Shown here in pieces: positions 1-10,852 of a DNA stretch of 64,000 bases. The stretch covers positions 11,234,501 to 11,298,500 of the forward strand of contig JAGTTD010000008.1 of NCBI GenBank assembly GCA_018398585.1, in the 5' to 3' direction. Position numbers and translations under genes: made by a program. How positions within the stretch are numbered: position 1 is the stretch's first letter; each line of letters starts with the position of its first letter. The stretch comes from Simmondsia chinensis (taxonomy: Eukaryota; Streptophyta; Magnoliopsida; Caryophyllales; Simmondsiaceae). The notes below the pieces were generated by a model, which was not told where the DNA came from, searched no databases, and saw only the letters and a program-made list of their open reading frames with translations.

Positions 1-970
1 TAGACGCTTTCACCTCAACACAGACTCGAATACAGCCCAAACGAAAGCATGTCGTTGTGACCTTGTCCATTAACAAGGGTCTACCAATTGTACTGCATGC
101 ATTACTATTCCCGGCCGGCTTCCAAAGAAGAAATGGAAGCCCAGATAATCGAACCAACATAGGGGCCGTCCTATAATCCTTCAGCGTTGTAAGTCCGTCC
201 TTCCGAAGATAGAGGGACATGCAAACACCCTTGAAGAACTAAGGACCACCTAACAGAACACCCTCGGCCTGCGCTCTAGTATGAAACCGAAAGATATAAA
301 CCTCCCCATCAGACAAGACACATTCAAGCCCCTTGTCACCAATAGGAAGCTAGCAATCTTCTTGGCACGGGAGTAAGTGAGTCTTGTGCCAATCAGCCTA
401 CCCACCAAGTAGTGTTCCGACATCGCATTTCCAGAAACAAAAACCTCATCAGGGATAACCCTAGCGGGCTTGCCATCAACAAGTACAGGTTGCACATATT
501 GGAGAATATGCTGATCAAAGGAGCGAATGCGGTTCGCCCAAGTGGGAGTAGCATCCCCACCCGTCGAACCCGAACCCCCAGCCACAGTCGATACGTCATG
601 CACCTCAGGCGTGGTGCGTGAATCAATATAAACAAGAAAAGTAGCAAAAAGCCTAAACAAATTAGGGTTATTCGTGCACCACCAGGGCACCGTCGGCCAT
701 CGGCAAACAGCTAAGAAATTCAGCCCAAAACCTTCTCTAAGCAAGCGGCAACACAAAGCGGTAAAGAATCGATGAAGACTTACAAGCGAATGCTCCAAAA
801 ATGAAGAGAGGAGATCGGGAGAGAGAGAGTTGTGTGCAAGGGGAGAGAAGAACCCGTACCACCGCACCGGCCACCCCACGCCGCCGCTTGGCCACTTATC
901 AAGAGAAGAGGAGGAGAGGAGCACCAGAGAGTGGTCACCGGCTAAAGGGACCACCAAATAGCTGCCCAAG
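1..970 (-). pseudogene. DUF4283-domain protein fragment (LINE-associated), broken
   Basis: On the minus strand an open frame over 969-250 contains TWANRIRSF, then PVLVDGKPARVIPDEV and HYLVGRLIGTRLTYSRAKKI. These match the start of the plant DUF4283 domain found in LINE-associated nucleic-acid-binding proteins. The frame then ends, but the domain goes on in a neighbouring frame from about 299 (YIFRFHTRAQAEGVLLGGP), meets a TAG where a conserved Trp is expected, and continues to the window edge (IGRPLLMDKV, then IRVCVEVKAS). So there is at least one frameshift and one in-frame stop, and the C-terminal part lies outside the window. The upstream end has only a TTG start, so the true N-terminus is unclear. 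A host-derived DUF4283 pseudogene is also possible. Confidence 0.7.
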
Positions 971-1198
971 CATCCTACGCACCAATCGCTCCCCCCAAAA
1001 CCCTTAGCTACCGCACTCTCACTTTTTCACCCTCATCCTATCACCACCACAGCCAACCAAGGCCAACACCAAGATGTGGAGCCCCCGGGGAACAGATGGT
1101 GCCTGACCCTGCCCCAAAACACCGCCGCTAAGTGCGTCGAAACACGTGCCCTAGTGTCACCCCTGTTTCTCCCCTGTTTCGTTCAAAATAAGAGGAAA

Positions 1199-1749
1199 TG
1201 TCAGAATAAAAACCTCTGACCTTACTTATTGAATACCAAAGAAACTGACGCTCCATGCATAAATCCAGAATACTCGCAGGACTTAGAGGTGTCGTTCAAA
1301 CAGTGCAATGTGAGTCGCTTATCTCTGATAATTGTCTAAAAACAAGCAACTCACCCAGCTCAGTATGCCAATCTTATAAAACACACCAATCAGGCACTTT
1401 TGGATCACCATCCGCCTGACCATGACAAGTCATCTAATGTGTCACATTATAGTCTAAGTATACAAGTGGTCCAAACTTCTCTTTGACTACGAGTTCTTTC
1501 GAACAACAATCCATTCCACTTGTTCCATATCTATCTGTGAGTTAATCTCACAAACCTCTTAGAACAGACTTGTAAATTGTAGTATGAGGATTACACCCAT
1601 CTCATGGATGTTTGCAAAAAGAAAATCACATGCATTATAAATGCTCGTTTACACAAATTTAACAAGAAAACTACTAAAACTTTAATTTTGCTCTTTAATA
1701 AAATAATATAAACATAGTAAATCTTAATTTTAGGACACTATTCCTAACA
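1199..1749 (-). repeat. LTR-like segment (probable solo LTR, copia-type ends)
   Basis: Read on the minus strand, the segment begins TGTTAGGAATAGTGTCC and ends TTCTGACA, giving TG...CA ends with a short inverted terminal match. The first bases resemble the LTR start at 51573 (TGTTGGAATTGGTGTCC). No coding sequence lies inside. The five flanking bases (ggaaa and ttggc) do not match, so a clean target duplication is not visible. Boundaries are therefore tentative. Confidence 0.45.
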
Positions 1750-2936
1750 TTGGCAAGTGAACCTGTTGATTGGTCACGTTTCAGGACTTGAGGTCTTGAA
1801 GTTTGGTTGAACATCTGTATGCCACTAAGTGGGTTTACCTTTGAGATCATCGGGCTTGGGATAACTTGTGACAAAAAGTGGGACCCTCGGTTTGAGAGCA
1901 GCTGCACATGTCAAGTCATGTGCATCACGAGAGAGAAAAATACATGTTAAGAGCTCAAAGAGCCTCCCTTTGTGTAAGGCTTAGCCCTAATTTACTGGAG
2001 TCTTGGCACCGCGTGGTCATTTGTTCCACTGCACAATGTGGGACTGTGACACCATGCACCAATTTCAACTCCCAGTCCAAACCCTAGCCTCTAATTCAAA
2101 CAACCAAGAAGCTATGGCCCTTATTAGGGGTTTGAAAGATAACCCAAAGGTTGTACCACCCATTTCAAAGGAGCTTGAGAAACTCCTTGTTTTTTAAGCT
2201 CGTGAAAAAAAGGCTGGCATCTCAAAAGGAAAACCAAAAGACACACACAGTGTGTTAAAAAAGGGAAATTTAACTCAAACCATGACAAGGATACGATAGA
2301 GTATAACATAGAGATAGATGCATAAAACACCCAAAGGTACCTCGATTCCAACCTTGAAACATACACCAAAAGCAAAACAAAGCAAAATTCAACACCACAC
2401 CTACTAGCAACTTCACAACATAAATAACTCCACCAAGAAACTCAGCTATGCTCTAATAGGACCAGTAAAGGAATCCTTCCATCAATAATATATGAACAAG
2501 CAATCCTGTTGCACCCTTTCACTTACAACATCTATCACTTTCAAACATCTAATTTTCTCAGCCTCTAACCACCTTCATGGAACAAAAACGACTCGAAACA
2601 CTATCCAAGGTTGAGTCATCAAATTTCCACTTAAAACCACGAATCCTTATTTGTCATGCTTGGCCACCAGATCGAGCACCAACACCATATTGAATCCTTG
2701 GACGCCATCGGTACGCTTACATTCCTGTGTTGGCTACTGATTTTCTCATTGTTTTTGACCATCCTAAGATGAACCACCATTTCCACCCCTTCAAAACTCG
2801 ATATCCAAAGAATGACCACCACACTCCCACTATCAACTACATTGTTGTGTGGCATCAACGACTTTTTCTCACTGTTTGATTATTTTGCTAGAGCATAGGA
2901 GATATGTTTACACCCCAAACTTGAGGGAGTGGGGAT
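1750..2936. other. Unassigned intergenic or old repeat DNA
   Basis: Only short open frames with no recognisable domain occur here. The end of the stretch (2921-2936, cttgagggagtgggga) is purine-rich and sits directly before a TG that could start an LTR, which is how a plus-strand polypurine tract is placed. I see nothing else that I can support. Confidence 0.35.
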
Positions 2937-3960
2937 GACACCGTTATGAGAAAAATGGAGATGTGTATGTGACTTGGGGCCATGCACGAGGCATAAATGG
3001 CCTTTAGGAACAAAGATAGCCAATGGCTCCAGCCCAGTTGCCTAAGAATGGTAAATTTTTATTGGGATAATAGCCTCTCAAGATGGCTAATGGGGAAAGG
3101 GGCTCAAGCTTAAGGTACTTCCCAAGAGGCCGTAAAAAATGGGGCTACAAGGCTCGAGGTAATTGTTTGGAGTGCATACCAAGAAATGTCGGTCTCAAGC
3201 ATATCCAGACACATAGGGAATCGAGAAGAGTCTCATGCAAAATAAACTGACATGGAGCTTCCAGAAAAGGCTCGAGCACGTGTTTTTAGGGAACAATCAA
3301 CGTCCATTCAACGCGAGAAAGAAGAGATGAGGCAAAAGTGGACCATATATGTCAGGATTTTAGGGTGCAATGGTTATTTCGTACTTCTATAAACAATGTC
3401 ATTGTAAAGTATCCACCACCACTATACAAAACTTCTTCAAGGTTATCTTTACTGCAAACCTATGCTTTTATCCTAGGACTAGCATAATTTAGCCTAGTCT
3501 AGCATAGCATGGCATAGCTTGTACTTGTTTTTTTTCCAACATGCAGGCACTACAATCTTCGGGTTTCTAGTTTGAACTCTCTGTTTAATCTGTTCCCAAA
3601 GTCGACAACCTTTGATTTCAGTCATTAGTTTAAGGCTTTGATGGCCAAGCCCTGAGGTCGATTTGCATTGGTCTTAACACCGATGTCATTGCTTGATAAG
3701 TTAGGCAAATTTAGATTTGACTGTTCATTTAAGGGTTGTGATAGCCAAGGCTTGACCTTGATTGCTTTGGTCCCTGTCTAGTGATCCAAATGCGGTTCGC
3801 TCAACATAAATCTTATTAAACCTTTAACTTTTTTAGGTTATTACAAGACAATGGTGCTATGCTTAAAAACTTGATTCACTCTGGCTTAGTACAGGGACTA
3901 TTGAGCTGTTAATTTTGCCTCTAGCCTAGTTCCTAGCTTTATAGTGTATAAGGTAAGGTG
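2937..3960 (+). repeat. Probable LTR start with TATA-like promoter, degenerate
   Basis: A purine-rich tract is followed by tgacaccgtt at 2937, the arrangement expected at a polypurine tract/3' LTR junction. About 450 bases in, the sequence cttctataaacaatg (near 3388) resembles a TATA box, followed by pyrimidine-rich sequence. No second copy is seen in the window and the right end cannot be fixed, so length and family are unknown. It may belong to the Tat/Ogre-like family of the 27-51 kb and 56-64 kb regions. Confidence 0.3.
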
Positions 3961-5303
3961 TCTATGGTTCAACCCCAACATCCACTTGAGTAAGGTCCAT
4001 ATAAATTTACTTTTCTATCAAATTTTAAAATTGAAAAGCATAAAAAATATTTAATTAAAGTCTCCTTAATTGGTGTAAGTATGGAATCGACATGATTATT
4101 GTAAACCGAAATCGAATTCACCAAAAGCATCAACCTTCTCAAGATATTAGTGATTGAGATAAAAAATGCACAGTTTAAAAACTGCGCTGACTCCCAAGTC
4201 ACTACGAGTCCAATTTGTGCTTGTTTGTTTGATTTTGTACTTACGGCGACCACATGCACACTAAATAGACAAAAGGAGCAAACACACATTTTGGTGGCCA
4301 CAGTGTGAGACACTACACATGCCATTGTTGTCTTTAACCTCGTCATGTATTATTATGACATAATCTCAGATGATTTAGCAACGATCATGACAAGTTGTGC
4401 CAGTGCTCAAATTCGAAGAACCCGAAGGGTTTACTTTAATTGGGCCAACCACTCGAGCACCTCTGAGTACAAAGTCCCATATTACGAGCAGATTAAACGA
4501 GCCACATTCACGATAATGAAAGCTAAGGTGATGAGGATATCCCATTAGCGTATTAAGCTTAATGGATATTCTTGAAAAGACCATTTTGCCAATGCTCAAG
4601 TGTTAGATGGAATTTGTTAATCAGTTGCTCGAGCAAGCTCTAAAAGAAGCTAGAGAAGCACAACATTTTGGGATAGAGCTTACTCTAACAGGCCAGTGTG
4701 AAAATGTAGCCGCTTTAAGCACCATTTTCAATGACGTTGGATGAACGCAACCTTATCCTCCTCCGCTTGCCTTACAACCAAAGATGTGGCAAGACGAATG
4801 GTAGTTGAGGTTGAGCCTGCTTTAGCTAGATAGGCTGGATCACAAAATGCCTTAGTCAAAGCCATCTGAGAGGACCTAATACAATTGAGGCATGTGCCTT
4901 GTTACTCAATTCCCACCGGGGATCCCCTCCTTCCTTAATGCCCCTTCAAGCTCATGGTTACCAGTGAATCAGGGTTAATGAAAATGTGACTTATGGAGTT
5001 GCTAGACCTTTAAATCAAGGACATCCCATGATCAAAAGGGACCTCAACATCAACGTACAAGCTATGCCTACTCTCGCAATTGAGGGACAAGGCCACGCAA
5101 ACCCTCCCAATGATGGATGTATCACTTGAAGATCCCACGATAGCCCCATAAGAAATGGCATGTCCCTTGCCCCGGATTGAGGCCTCAAGTGTAAGGGCAT
5201 CCCTTTTTAACCTTTGCAGTTTAAACAGCCAAAACTCTTCTTGATCTCGTTAATTTTTAGATTACTGCCCTCATAACCATTCCTTCTCCAAAGCTAGGAG
5301 GAA
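3961..5303. other. Unassigned degenerate repeat sequence before the copia element
   Basis: There are several short open frames with many stops and no domain that I can identify. Plus-strand fragments such as EQALKEAREAQHFGIEL (about 4630-4680) have a gag-like, helix-forming character and could be the remains of a gypsy gag, but this is a guess. No RNA gene or promoter is evident. Confidence 0.25.
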
Positions 5304-5309
5304 TGTTTT

Positions 5310-6794
5310 TGAAGGTCCAAATGGCAACCTAAGAGGGGGGGTTGAATTAGGTTCTTTAGTGATAAATAAAAAATTATTGATATTAACCAAAAAATTCAAT
5401 TAAAAACAAAACAATAAATCTTAAATGAAACAGACAAAGACAAAAATAAGCGAGATGCACAATGATTTTTATAGTGGTTCACTTCCAAACCGGAAGCTAG
5501 TCCACTTCTCAAGTGACTACTCTTAGTCGCTTGAGCCTTTAACTAAGCTCGATGATCCTTTTTAAGAACAGGCTCAAGATCCAACCTTTACAACCAGTCT
5601 TTTTGTACGTAGGCTCAAGACCAACCTTTTACAACTGATCCTTTTATAAACAGTAGGTTCAGGATCCAACCTTTACAATGAAATAAATTTGAATAAAGTA
5701 ATGAAAGAATTAAAGCACTCAAATTCTTCACTCTTTCAAGAGTGAATTGACTCTTGAACAAGCTTAGCTAAAGCTAAGGATATGCCAATAAAGCTCAAAG
5801 ATCAACAATAAGAGAACAAGTGATGCTCTAATAAAAGTTTTAAACAAAGCTTAAAAAACAAACCTTTAAAGCTCAAGTATATAAGAGAATTGTTTATCAA
5901 AGAATGCTAGAGAGTATTGGATGATTTTAACCAAAGCATTCAAGCCCTATTTATAGGCAAATGAGGGCCATTAAAACGTTCAAAAAATTAGAAAAAGGTT
6001 TTGGCAAGAAATCAAGTCAAAAGTAGCCGTTTGAGCTTTTTCAGTCTGTGTGTCGGCACATAGCAGCTTTTTGTGACTACTGTAAATCTGTGTGTCGACA
6101 CATACCACCTGTGTGTCGACACTCAGCCTACCCGGGTGCATTTACACTTTTTGATCAATTTGCTTGATTGGTGGGATAATTTTATTGCATTTCCTAAGTT
6201 AAAAATTGATTGATTGATTACTATATTTGTTCAAATTTTTGAATTTATTTCCCACTTTACTTGATTATAAAAATAATTAGTTCCATAAATCAAGCTAAAT
6301 CAACACCCATTAAAATTTTATCTTTATTTGATTTGATCATACTTTTCAAAGTACCAATCTTAAAAAAAATATTTTAAATGATAAATTAGATTGGTTTATT
6401 TTTGACTTGAATATTTTTCAAATAAAATTTGATAAATCAACTTTCAAAAATATTTTCCAAAAACATTTTTGTAAGAGCATCACATATCAATATTGAGACT
6501 TGGACTCAATTGATATATCCCGATCCTAAGTCCTAGACAATAAAAATAAATGACTTTAAGATGCTCGGACTCGGATCACGTTCTCTTCAATATTGATAAA
6601 TCTTCTCTTCAGCTTTTATCTCTTTTCCTCTTGATTTATCATCTTTTGGAAAGCTTCGTATCCATGATTAATTTTTGATGTACCTAGCTTTCTTATAAGT
6701 CACTTAAAAATAAGATTAGAACAAATTAAATCACATGACTCACTAAATGCTTTTTATAATAAATATTACATTGATATTAGCTTTAGAGCCAACA
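5310..6794 (-). repeat. 3' LTR of the copia element
   Basis: This 1,485-bp repeat pairs with 10853-12312, and the two are nearly collinear apart from small indels. In the plus direction it begins tgaaggtccaaatggc and ends agagccaaca. It carries copies of a near-palindromic motif around TGTGTCGACACA at about 6045-6125. It contains no coding sequence. Confidence 0.9.
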
Positions 6795-6812
6795 ATCTCC
6801 CCCTTTTTGATG
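6795..6812 (-). promoter_or_regulatory. Polypurine tract of the copia element
   Basis: The bases directly inside the 3' LTR read, on the minus strand, TCAAAAAGGGGGAGAT, a classic copia polypurine tract used to prime plus-strand DNA synthesis. Confidence 0.8.
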
Positions 6813-7779
6813 ATGACAAACATTTGGTGTTTTCTCTTGGAAATGTGGAAGTTAAGGCATAGATATCACCATAAAAACATCACACATTGAAGCATACACA
6901 TGACTATAAACTCATGGAGCAATGTATATCATGATTAATATTCAAACACAATTGCTCCCCCGAAGTTGATGCATTTTAGGAATCATACATTCGGTATATT
7001 GACATCATCATTACTTTCGACATTTCTCAATCAATCAAACACATACATAAGTAGCATGAATACTATATATTAGTACACCAATTTTTCTCCCCCTTTGTCA
7101 TCAACAAAAAGCACAAGGGGAGAGAGAGAGAATATGACAATTAGAACATTAATGCACACAAGAAGAATAAAGAGGAACCTCCATAAATTGTATAAGATTA
7201 AACATGATTGTACAATATGGAAAAATGTGGCTCCAAGTTTGTAAAAATAGGGAAAAAAGAGAAAAAAAAAAAAAAGTAAGGGATAGGGGGTCGAAGTCTA
7301 CAAGACAAAAAATCAAAAAAATTTTGTAGTGCAGAGCGATTTTCTTGGCGGAACACTTCAAATTAAGAGTGTAGCAAAGACTGACTTTCTTGTGAGGAAG
7401 CTAGGTGAACTTCCACAGAAGTAAGTCTTTCATCTAAACTCTTTCGTTTTTGAGGTTCGGGCTGAGATTCTAGCTCGTTATCCCCATTTCCCCCTTCATC
7501 AAAATTCCCTTCTTCTTCGTCCTTGGCTCTTATTTCCTCCTTTACTTCTACCCTTCTAAATCCTCGTTGCTTCTTTACCCATTCGTTGTTTCAAAATTCG
7601 AAGCCCATTTTCTTCAAGGATGTCTCTATCGAATCATCTTGATAGGGAATGGGGTTTTGAAAAGATGAGCGTGTTAAACGTTGTTAAAAAATGCGGGTAA
7701 GAAGCATCACATATGCGGGATTAGTCTTTCTAGTGTGAATGTGGTACATGAATTTTAAGAATAAATCCCCTAAATTTAT
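6813..7779. other. Non-coding 3' region of the copia element
   Basis: This stretch between the polypurine tract and the env-like ORF has no long open frame. It includes an A-rich run near 7261-7275 and a second short purine/pyrimidine-rich patch near 7086. It is the untranslated region normally found downstream of the extra ORF in SIRE-type elements. Confidence 0.45.
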
Positions 7780-8271
7780 TTATTTTTTTTCTTTGAGGTG
7801 TCTAGATAGCAAAAATAGGAGTCTAGATAGCAAAAATAGATGTAAATTAGAGACCGAGTCAAAGCCACCCGACCTAGGAGTGATGTTCATACAAATGATT
7901 TTATGTGCTAGCTTAAGAATCACTCCTAAATCATTGGAGTTAGGGCTTGATGGGTTGGAGAGTGGTATTTCACCCCAAACACGACGAAGTAAGGAGTGTC
8001 GGCGAGATTCGGGGAGCGGGAATTGGTGGAGTTCTTGAGGAAAATTAAATTCATCCTCTATACTAAAATCAAAGCCAAGTAAATCATTGATATAATCAGC
8101 AGTAATTTTGATTCCTTGACCTGAAATTATAGAGGATAGTTCAAAAGGAGTAGTTTTAGAAATGTTTAAGTTGAAATAAAATTTTCTTACTAACTCCGAA
8201 TATACCGGTTCCTTTATAGAACAAATTTCAGTCCAACCTACTCCTTCAAACAAAGAGAATAATTCTCCCAA
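7780..8271 (-). CDS. Env-like/plant transposon-protein-domain ORF of the copia element, partial
   Basis: An open frame of 163 codons lies in the sense direction of the copia element, downstream of RNase H, where SIRE/Maximus elements carry an extra ORF. It begins in mid-domain (LFEGVGWTEICSI, YSELVRKFYFNLN, TADYINDLLGFDF). This pattern matches the putative plant transposon protein domain, in which an F-YANL-like block precedes a V-LGL/P block. No signal peptide or membrane segment is convincing. The role is unknown, and env-like is a label from position only. The 3' part is degenerate (repeats of LLFLLSR), and the N-terminal part beyond 8271 was probably lost. Confidence 0.5.
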   Translation of the reverse strand: MGELFSLFEGVGWTEICSIKEPVYSELVRKFYFNLNISKTTPFELSSIISGQGIKITADYINDLLGFDFSIEDEFNFPQELHQFPLPESRRHSLLRRVWGEIPLSNPSSPNSNDLGVILKLAHKIICMNITPRSGGFDSVSNLHLFLLSRLLFLLSRHLKEKK

Positions 8272-8587
8272 GTTATGAGTCCTAATCCAAGTCTAGTCAA
8301 TGAATCTACCGAATAATACCTCCTTTTTGAGCAAAAGGGTTAGAGGAATTTACCGAGCTAGGGCCCCGAGAAGAAGAAGCCCCTTCAGTGTGTGCAGATC
8401 TCTTCTTGGCAGTTGTTTTCCGTCCCATTGAGGAATAACGTTGATGAGATTTGGAAGAAAATCGAAAAAAATTCGGAGGTTAGGGTTTTTGATGGAGAAA
8501 AAGGACGAAAAAACGAAAAAAAATTCGGAGGTACGGTTTTGTGTTAGAAAAAGTTTGATTTTTGTTAAAGAAGCATGTAATGGTAGT

Positions 8588-8721
8588 TGGGTGTCCCCGA
8601 AAACAGTCTCCTTTCTAGCTGGAAGGGGTAAGGCTGCGTACAACACCCCCCCAGGCCCCGCTTTCAGCGGGAGCCACAAGGCACTGAGACTGTTGTTGTT
8701 ATTGTTGTTGTTGTTGTAAGG
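8588..8721 (+). mobile_element. SINE with TTG-repeat tail, 5' truncated
   Basis: A 134-bp insertion is bracketed by a perfect 13-bp duplication, atgtaatggtagt (8575-8587 and 8722-8734). It starts tgggtgtccccgaaaac, contains ggtaaggctgcgtacaac and a cgctttcagcgggag hairpin, and ends in (TTG)n with one TTA. This body and tail are typical of tRNA-derived plant SINEs of the TS type. The tRNA-like head with A and B boxes is missing, so the copy is 5' truncated. It lies in the 3' untranslated region of the copia element and is therefore younger than it. Confidence 0.88.
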
Positions 8722-8734
8722 ATGTAATGGTAGT

Positions 8735-9316
8735 GAAAATAGAGTATGTGGAGCAAGAAAAGTGAAGAAAAATAGACGAACTTGAGAAAAATTTGTGGAG
8801 GTTCGGTTTTATGTTAGGGTTTGTGAACAGAATGAGTTTTTGACAAAATGATTAGGTTTTGATATTAAAAAGTAGTTGGAAGCTTGATTTTAAGTAAATA
8901 TTTAGAGGTAATTGAAAGAAAAATGGTGATTTTGGTGAGATTTTGAAAGAAAAGGATTAGGGTTTGAGTGAGAGAGAGTGAGACCGAGGGTGAGATAAAG
9001 AAAGGAAGATGAAGTAGAAAAAAGGGTCTGTAAATTTCTTCCTTGTGCGTCGACGACACACAAATACAGAGCAGCGGTACTGCTGCTCTCTGCTCTGTGT
9101 GTCAACGCACATATTTTGTGTGTCGACACACAGAAGACAGAGCGGTGCTCTGTTTCTCTGTGTGTGCGTTACGCCTTTTTTTTTTTAAATAAAAAAAAAT
9201 TGGTCCAAGTTCCTATATCCATGAATTGGATAAGAATACTTGGTCCATTGGAGCTCTTTTATGATGAGTTTTAAAAGTCAATAGAAAATGCAAATCACTT
9301 ATGTATGCAATCAAGG
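8735..9316. other. Copia 3' untranslated region with CGACAC palindrome cluster
   Basis: There is no supported gene. Between 9041 and 9133 the sequence carries three more variants of the TGTGTGTCGACACACA palindrome that is also clustered in both LTRs, then a T-run and A-run at about 9177-9199. The rest is AT-rich. Confidence 0.5.
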
Positions 9317-10212
9317 TCAAGATGATAGATTACACATGCCAATTTTACTTCTAATATTGCAAAAGATTTCTTCAATTAGAGGTTTAGTCAAAATGTCCGC
9401 TAAATGGTCGTTGGTGGGAACAAATTTCACAATGACATCTCCCTTAAGCACATGATCACGAATAAAATGATGTCTAACCTCAATATGCTTTGTTCTAAAG
9501 TGTTGAGCCGGATTTTTAGTTAAACATATAGCACTAGTATTATCGCACGTTATAGGAGCATGGTTAATATTAATACCATAGTCATTTAAGTGGTGCATTA
9601 ATCATAACATTTGAGCACAACAACTACCACATGCAACGTATTCGGCCTTAGCAGTGGATAAAGCAACGGAATTTTGCTTTTTGCTAAACCATGACACCAA
9701 AGCGTGACCATGAAATTGACAAGTACCACTAGTTGATTTTCGGTCCACTTTGTATCTGGTAAAATCCGCATCACTATGTCCAACTAAATCAAAGAAATCA
9801 CATTTAGGGTAAAATATGCCTAAAGTAGGGGTCCTAACTAGGTATCAAAATATTCTTTTCACGGCACATAGATGAGATTCCTTGGGACATGCTTGAAATC
9901 TAGCACATAAACATACACTGAACAATATGCCAGGTCTACTCGCGGTAAGGTAAAGAAGAGATCCGATCATACCTCGATATAGCTTTTGGTCCACCTTTTA
10001 CCCTTTTTCATCCATATCTAACTTAAGAGTTGAGCTCATTGGTGTTGCTATTGCCTTGGAATTTTCCATGCCAAATTTCTTGAGAATTTCCTTTATGTAC
10101 TTGGCTTGGTTGATGAAAATTCCTTCCTTGCCTTGCTTGATTTGTAATCCAAAAAAGTAGTTAAGTTCTCCCATCATACTCATTTCGAATTCCCTACTCA
10201 TAAGATTTCCAA
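9317..10212 (-). pseudogene. Copia reverse transcriptase C-terminus and RNase H
   Basis: On the minus strand from 10212 the sequence reads MMGELNYFFGLQIKQ, YIKEILKKFGMENSKAIATP (the copia RT/connection region). After frame changes near 9800-9990 comes RNase H with RKSTSGTCQFHGHALVSW and KQNSVALSTAKAEYV (second frame). It ends with LTKNPAQHFRTKHIEVRHHF and FVPTNDHLADILTKPL before the stop. The catalytic RT core with the YVDD motif is absent. At least two frameshifts make this a pseudogene. At its 5' side it is fused in frame to gag at about 10213. Confidence 0.85.
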
Positions 10213-10830
10213 TTAATTGATCAAGTTTATAAGTAGAGAGGTTATGAGCTTCCCGAATAGTAACAACCTTGCCTTGCCATGAAATAGGGAGACATCGAAG
10301 AATTTTACTAACTTGCCCCTCATTTGAATACATTTTTCCCAGAGCTTGGAGTTTGAATACATTTCCTCCGGTTTCATTTTGAAAAGTTCATAAGCTCTTA
10401 CCAACATATTGATTTTAGAGGATTTAACTTGATCCGTGCCTTCATAGGTGACCTCTAGCTTGTCCCAAATTTCTTTTGCCAATTGACAACCGGACACTTG
10501 GTTAAAGACATTTGGGGCAATAGCACATAAGAGTTGATAATGAGCTTTTGCATTTTTTGCAAGTTTTTCTTTGTCATCTTGCATAAGCTCATTTTCTTCT
10601 TTTTCAATGGTTTTCTCACCTTGTTTCTTTGAGGGTACGTAATCACCATTTTTTGTAATAAGCCATAAGTCGAAATCAATAGATGTAATATAAAGTCACA
10701 TTCTTAGCATCCAATAGGGGAAATTTTCCCCGCCAAAAAGAGGAGGCCTGTTGGTCGATTGACCCTGGACTACGATTGGACTGAAGGTTGCCATAGGATC
10801 ACTCTAAGGTTGTTAGACCCAAAAAGAATA
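10213..10830 (-). pseudogene. Copia gag (UBN2-type), truncated and fused to RT
   Basis: The minus strand encodes a copia Gag core: DFDLWLITKNGDYVPS (one frame), then HYQLLCAIAPNVFNQVSGCQ, AKEIWDKLEVTYEGTDQVK and MLVRAYELFKMKPEEMYSN, matching the UBN2 family. A frame change near 10320 leads to GQVSKILRCLPISWQGKVVT and the helix YKLDQLIGNLMSREFEM, which runs directly into RT. No zinc knuckle is present because it lies in the deleted part. Gag would assemble the cytoplasmic particle. Confidence 0.85.
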
Positions 10831-10837
10831 GAGCACT

Positions 10838-10852
10838 AGCTCTGATACCAAT
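10838..10852 (-). promoter_or_regulatory. tRNA-Met primer-binding site of the copia element
   Basis: Adjacent to the 5' LTR (10853-12312) the minus strand reads TTGGTATCAGAGC, complementary to the 3' end of plant initiator tRNA-Met. It primes minus-strand DNA synthesis and fixes the element's orientation. Confidence 0.85.

Noticed and set aside
2003..2375. Short frames around 2.0-2.4 kb as small host genes
   Set aside because: No domain, no consistent start context and no codon pattern that differs from the surroundings.
8350..8719. Overlapping frames on both strands around the SINE
   Set aside because: They are explained by the SINE body and its TTG tail (poly-Leu on the plus strand).
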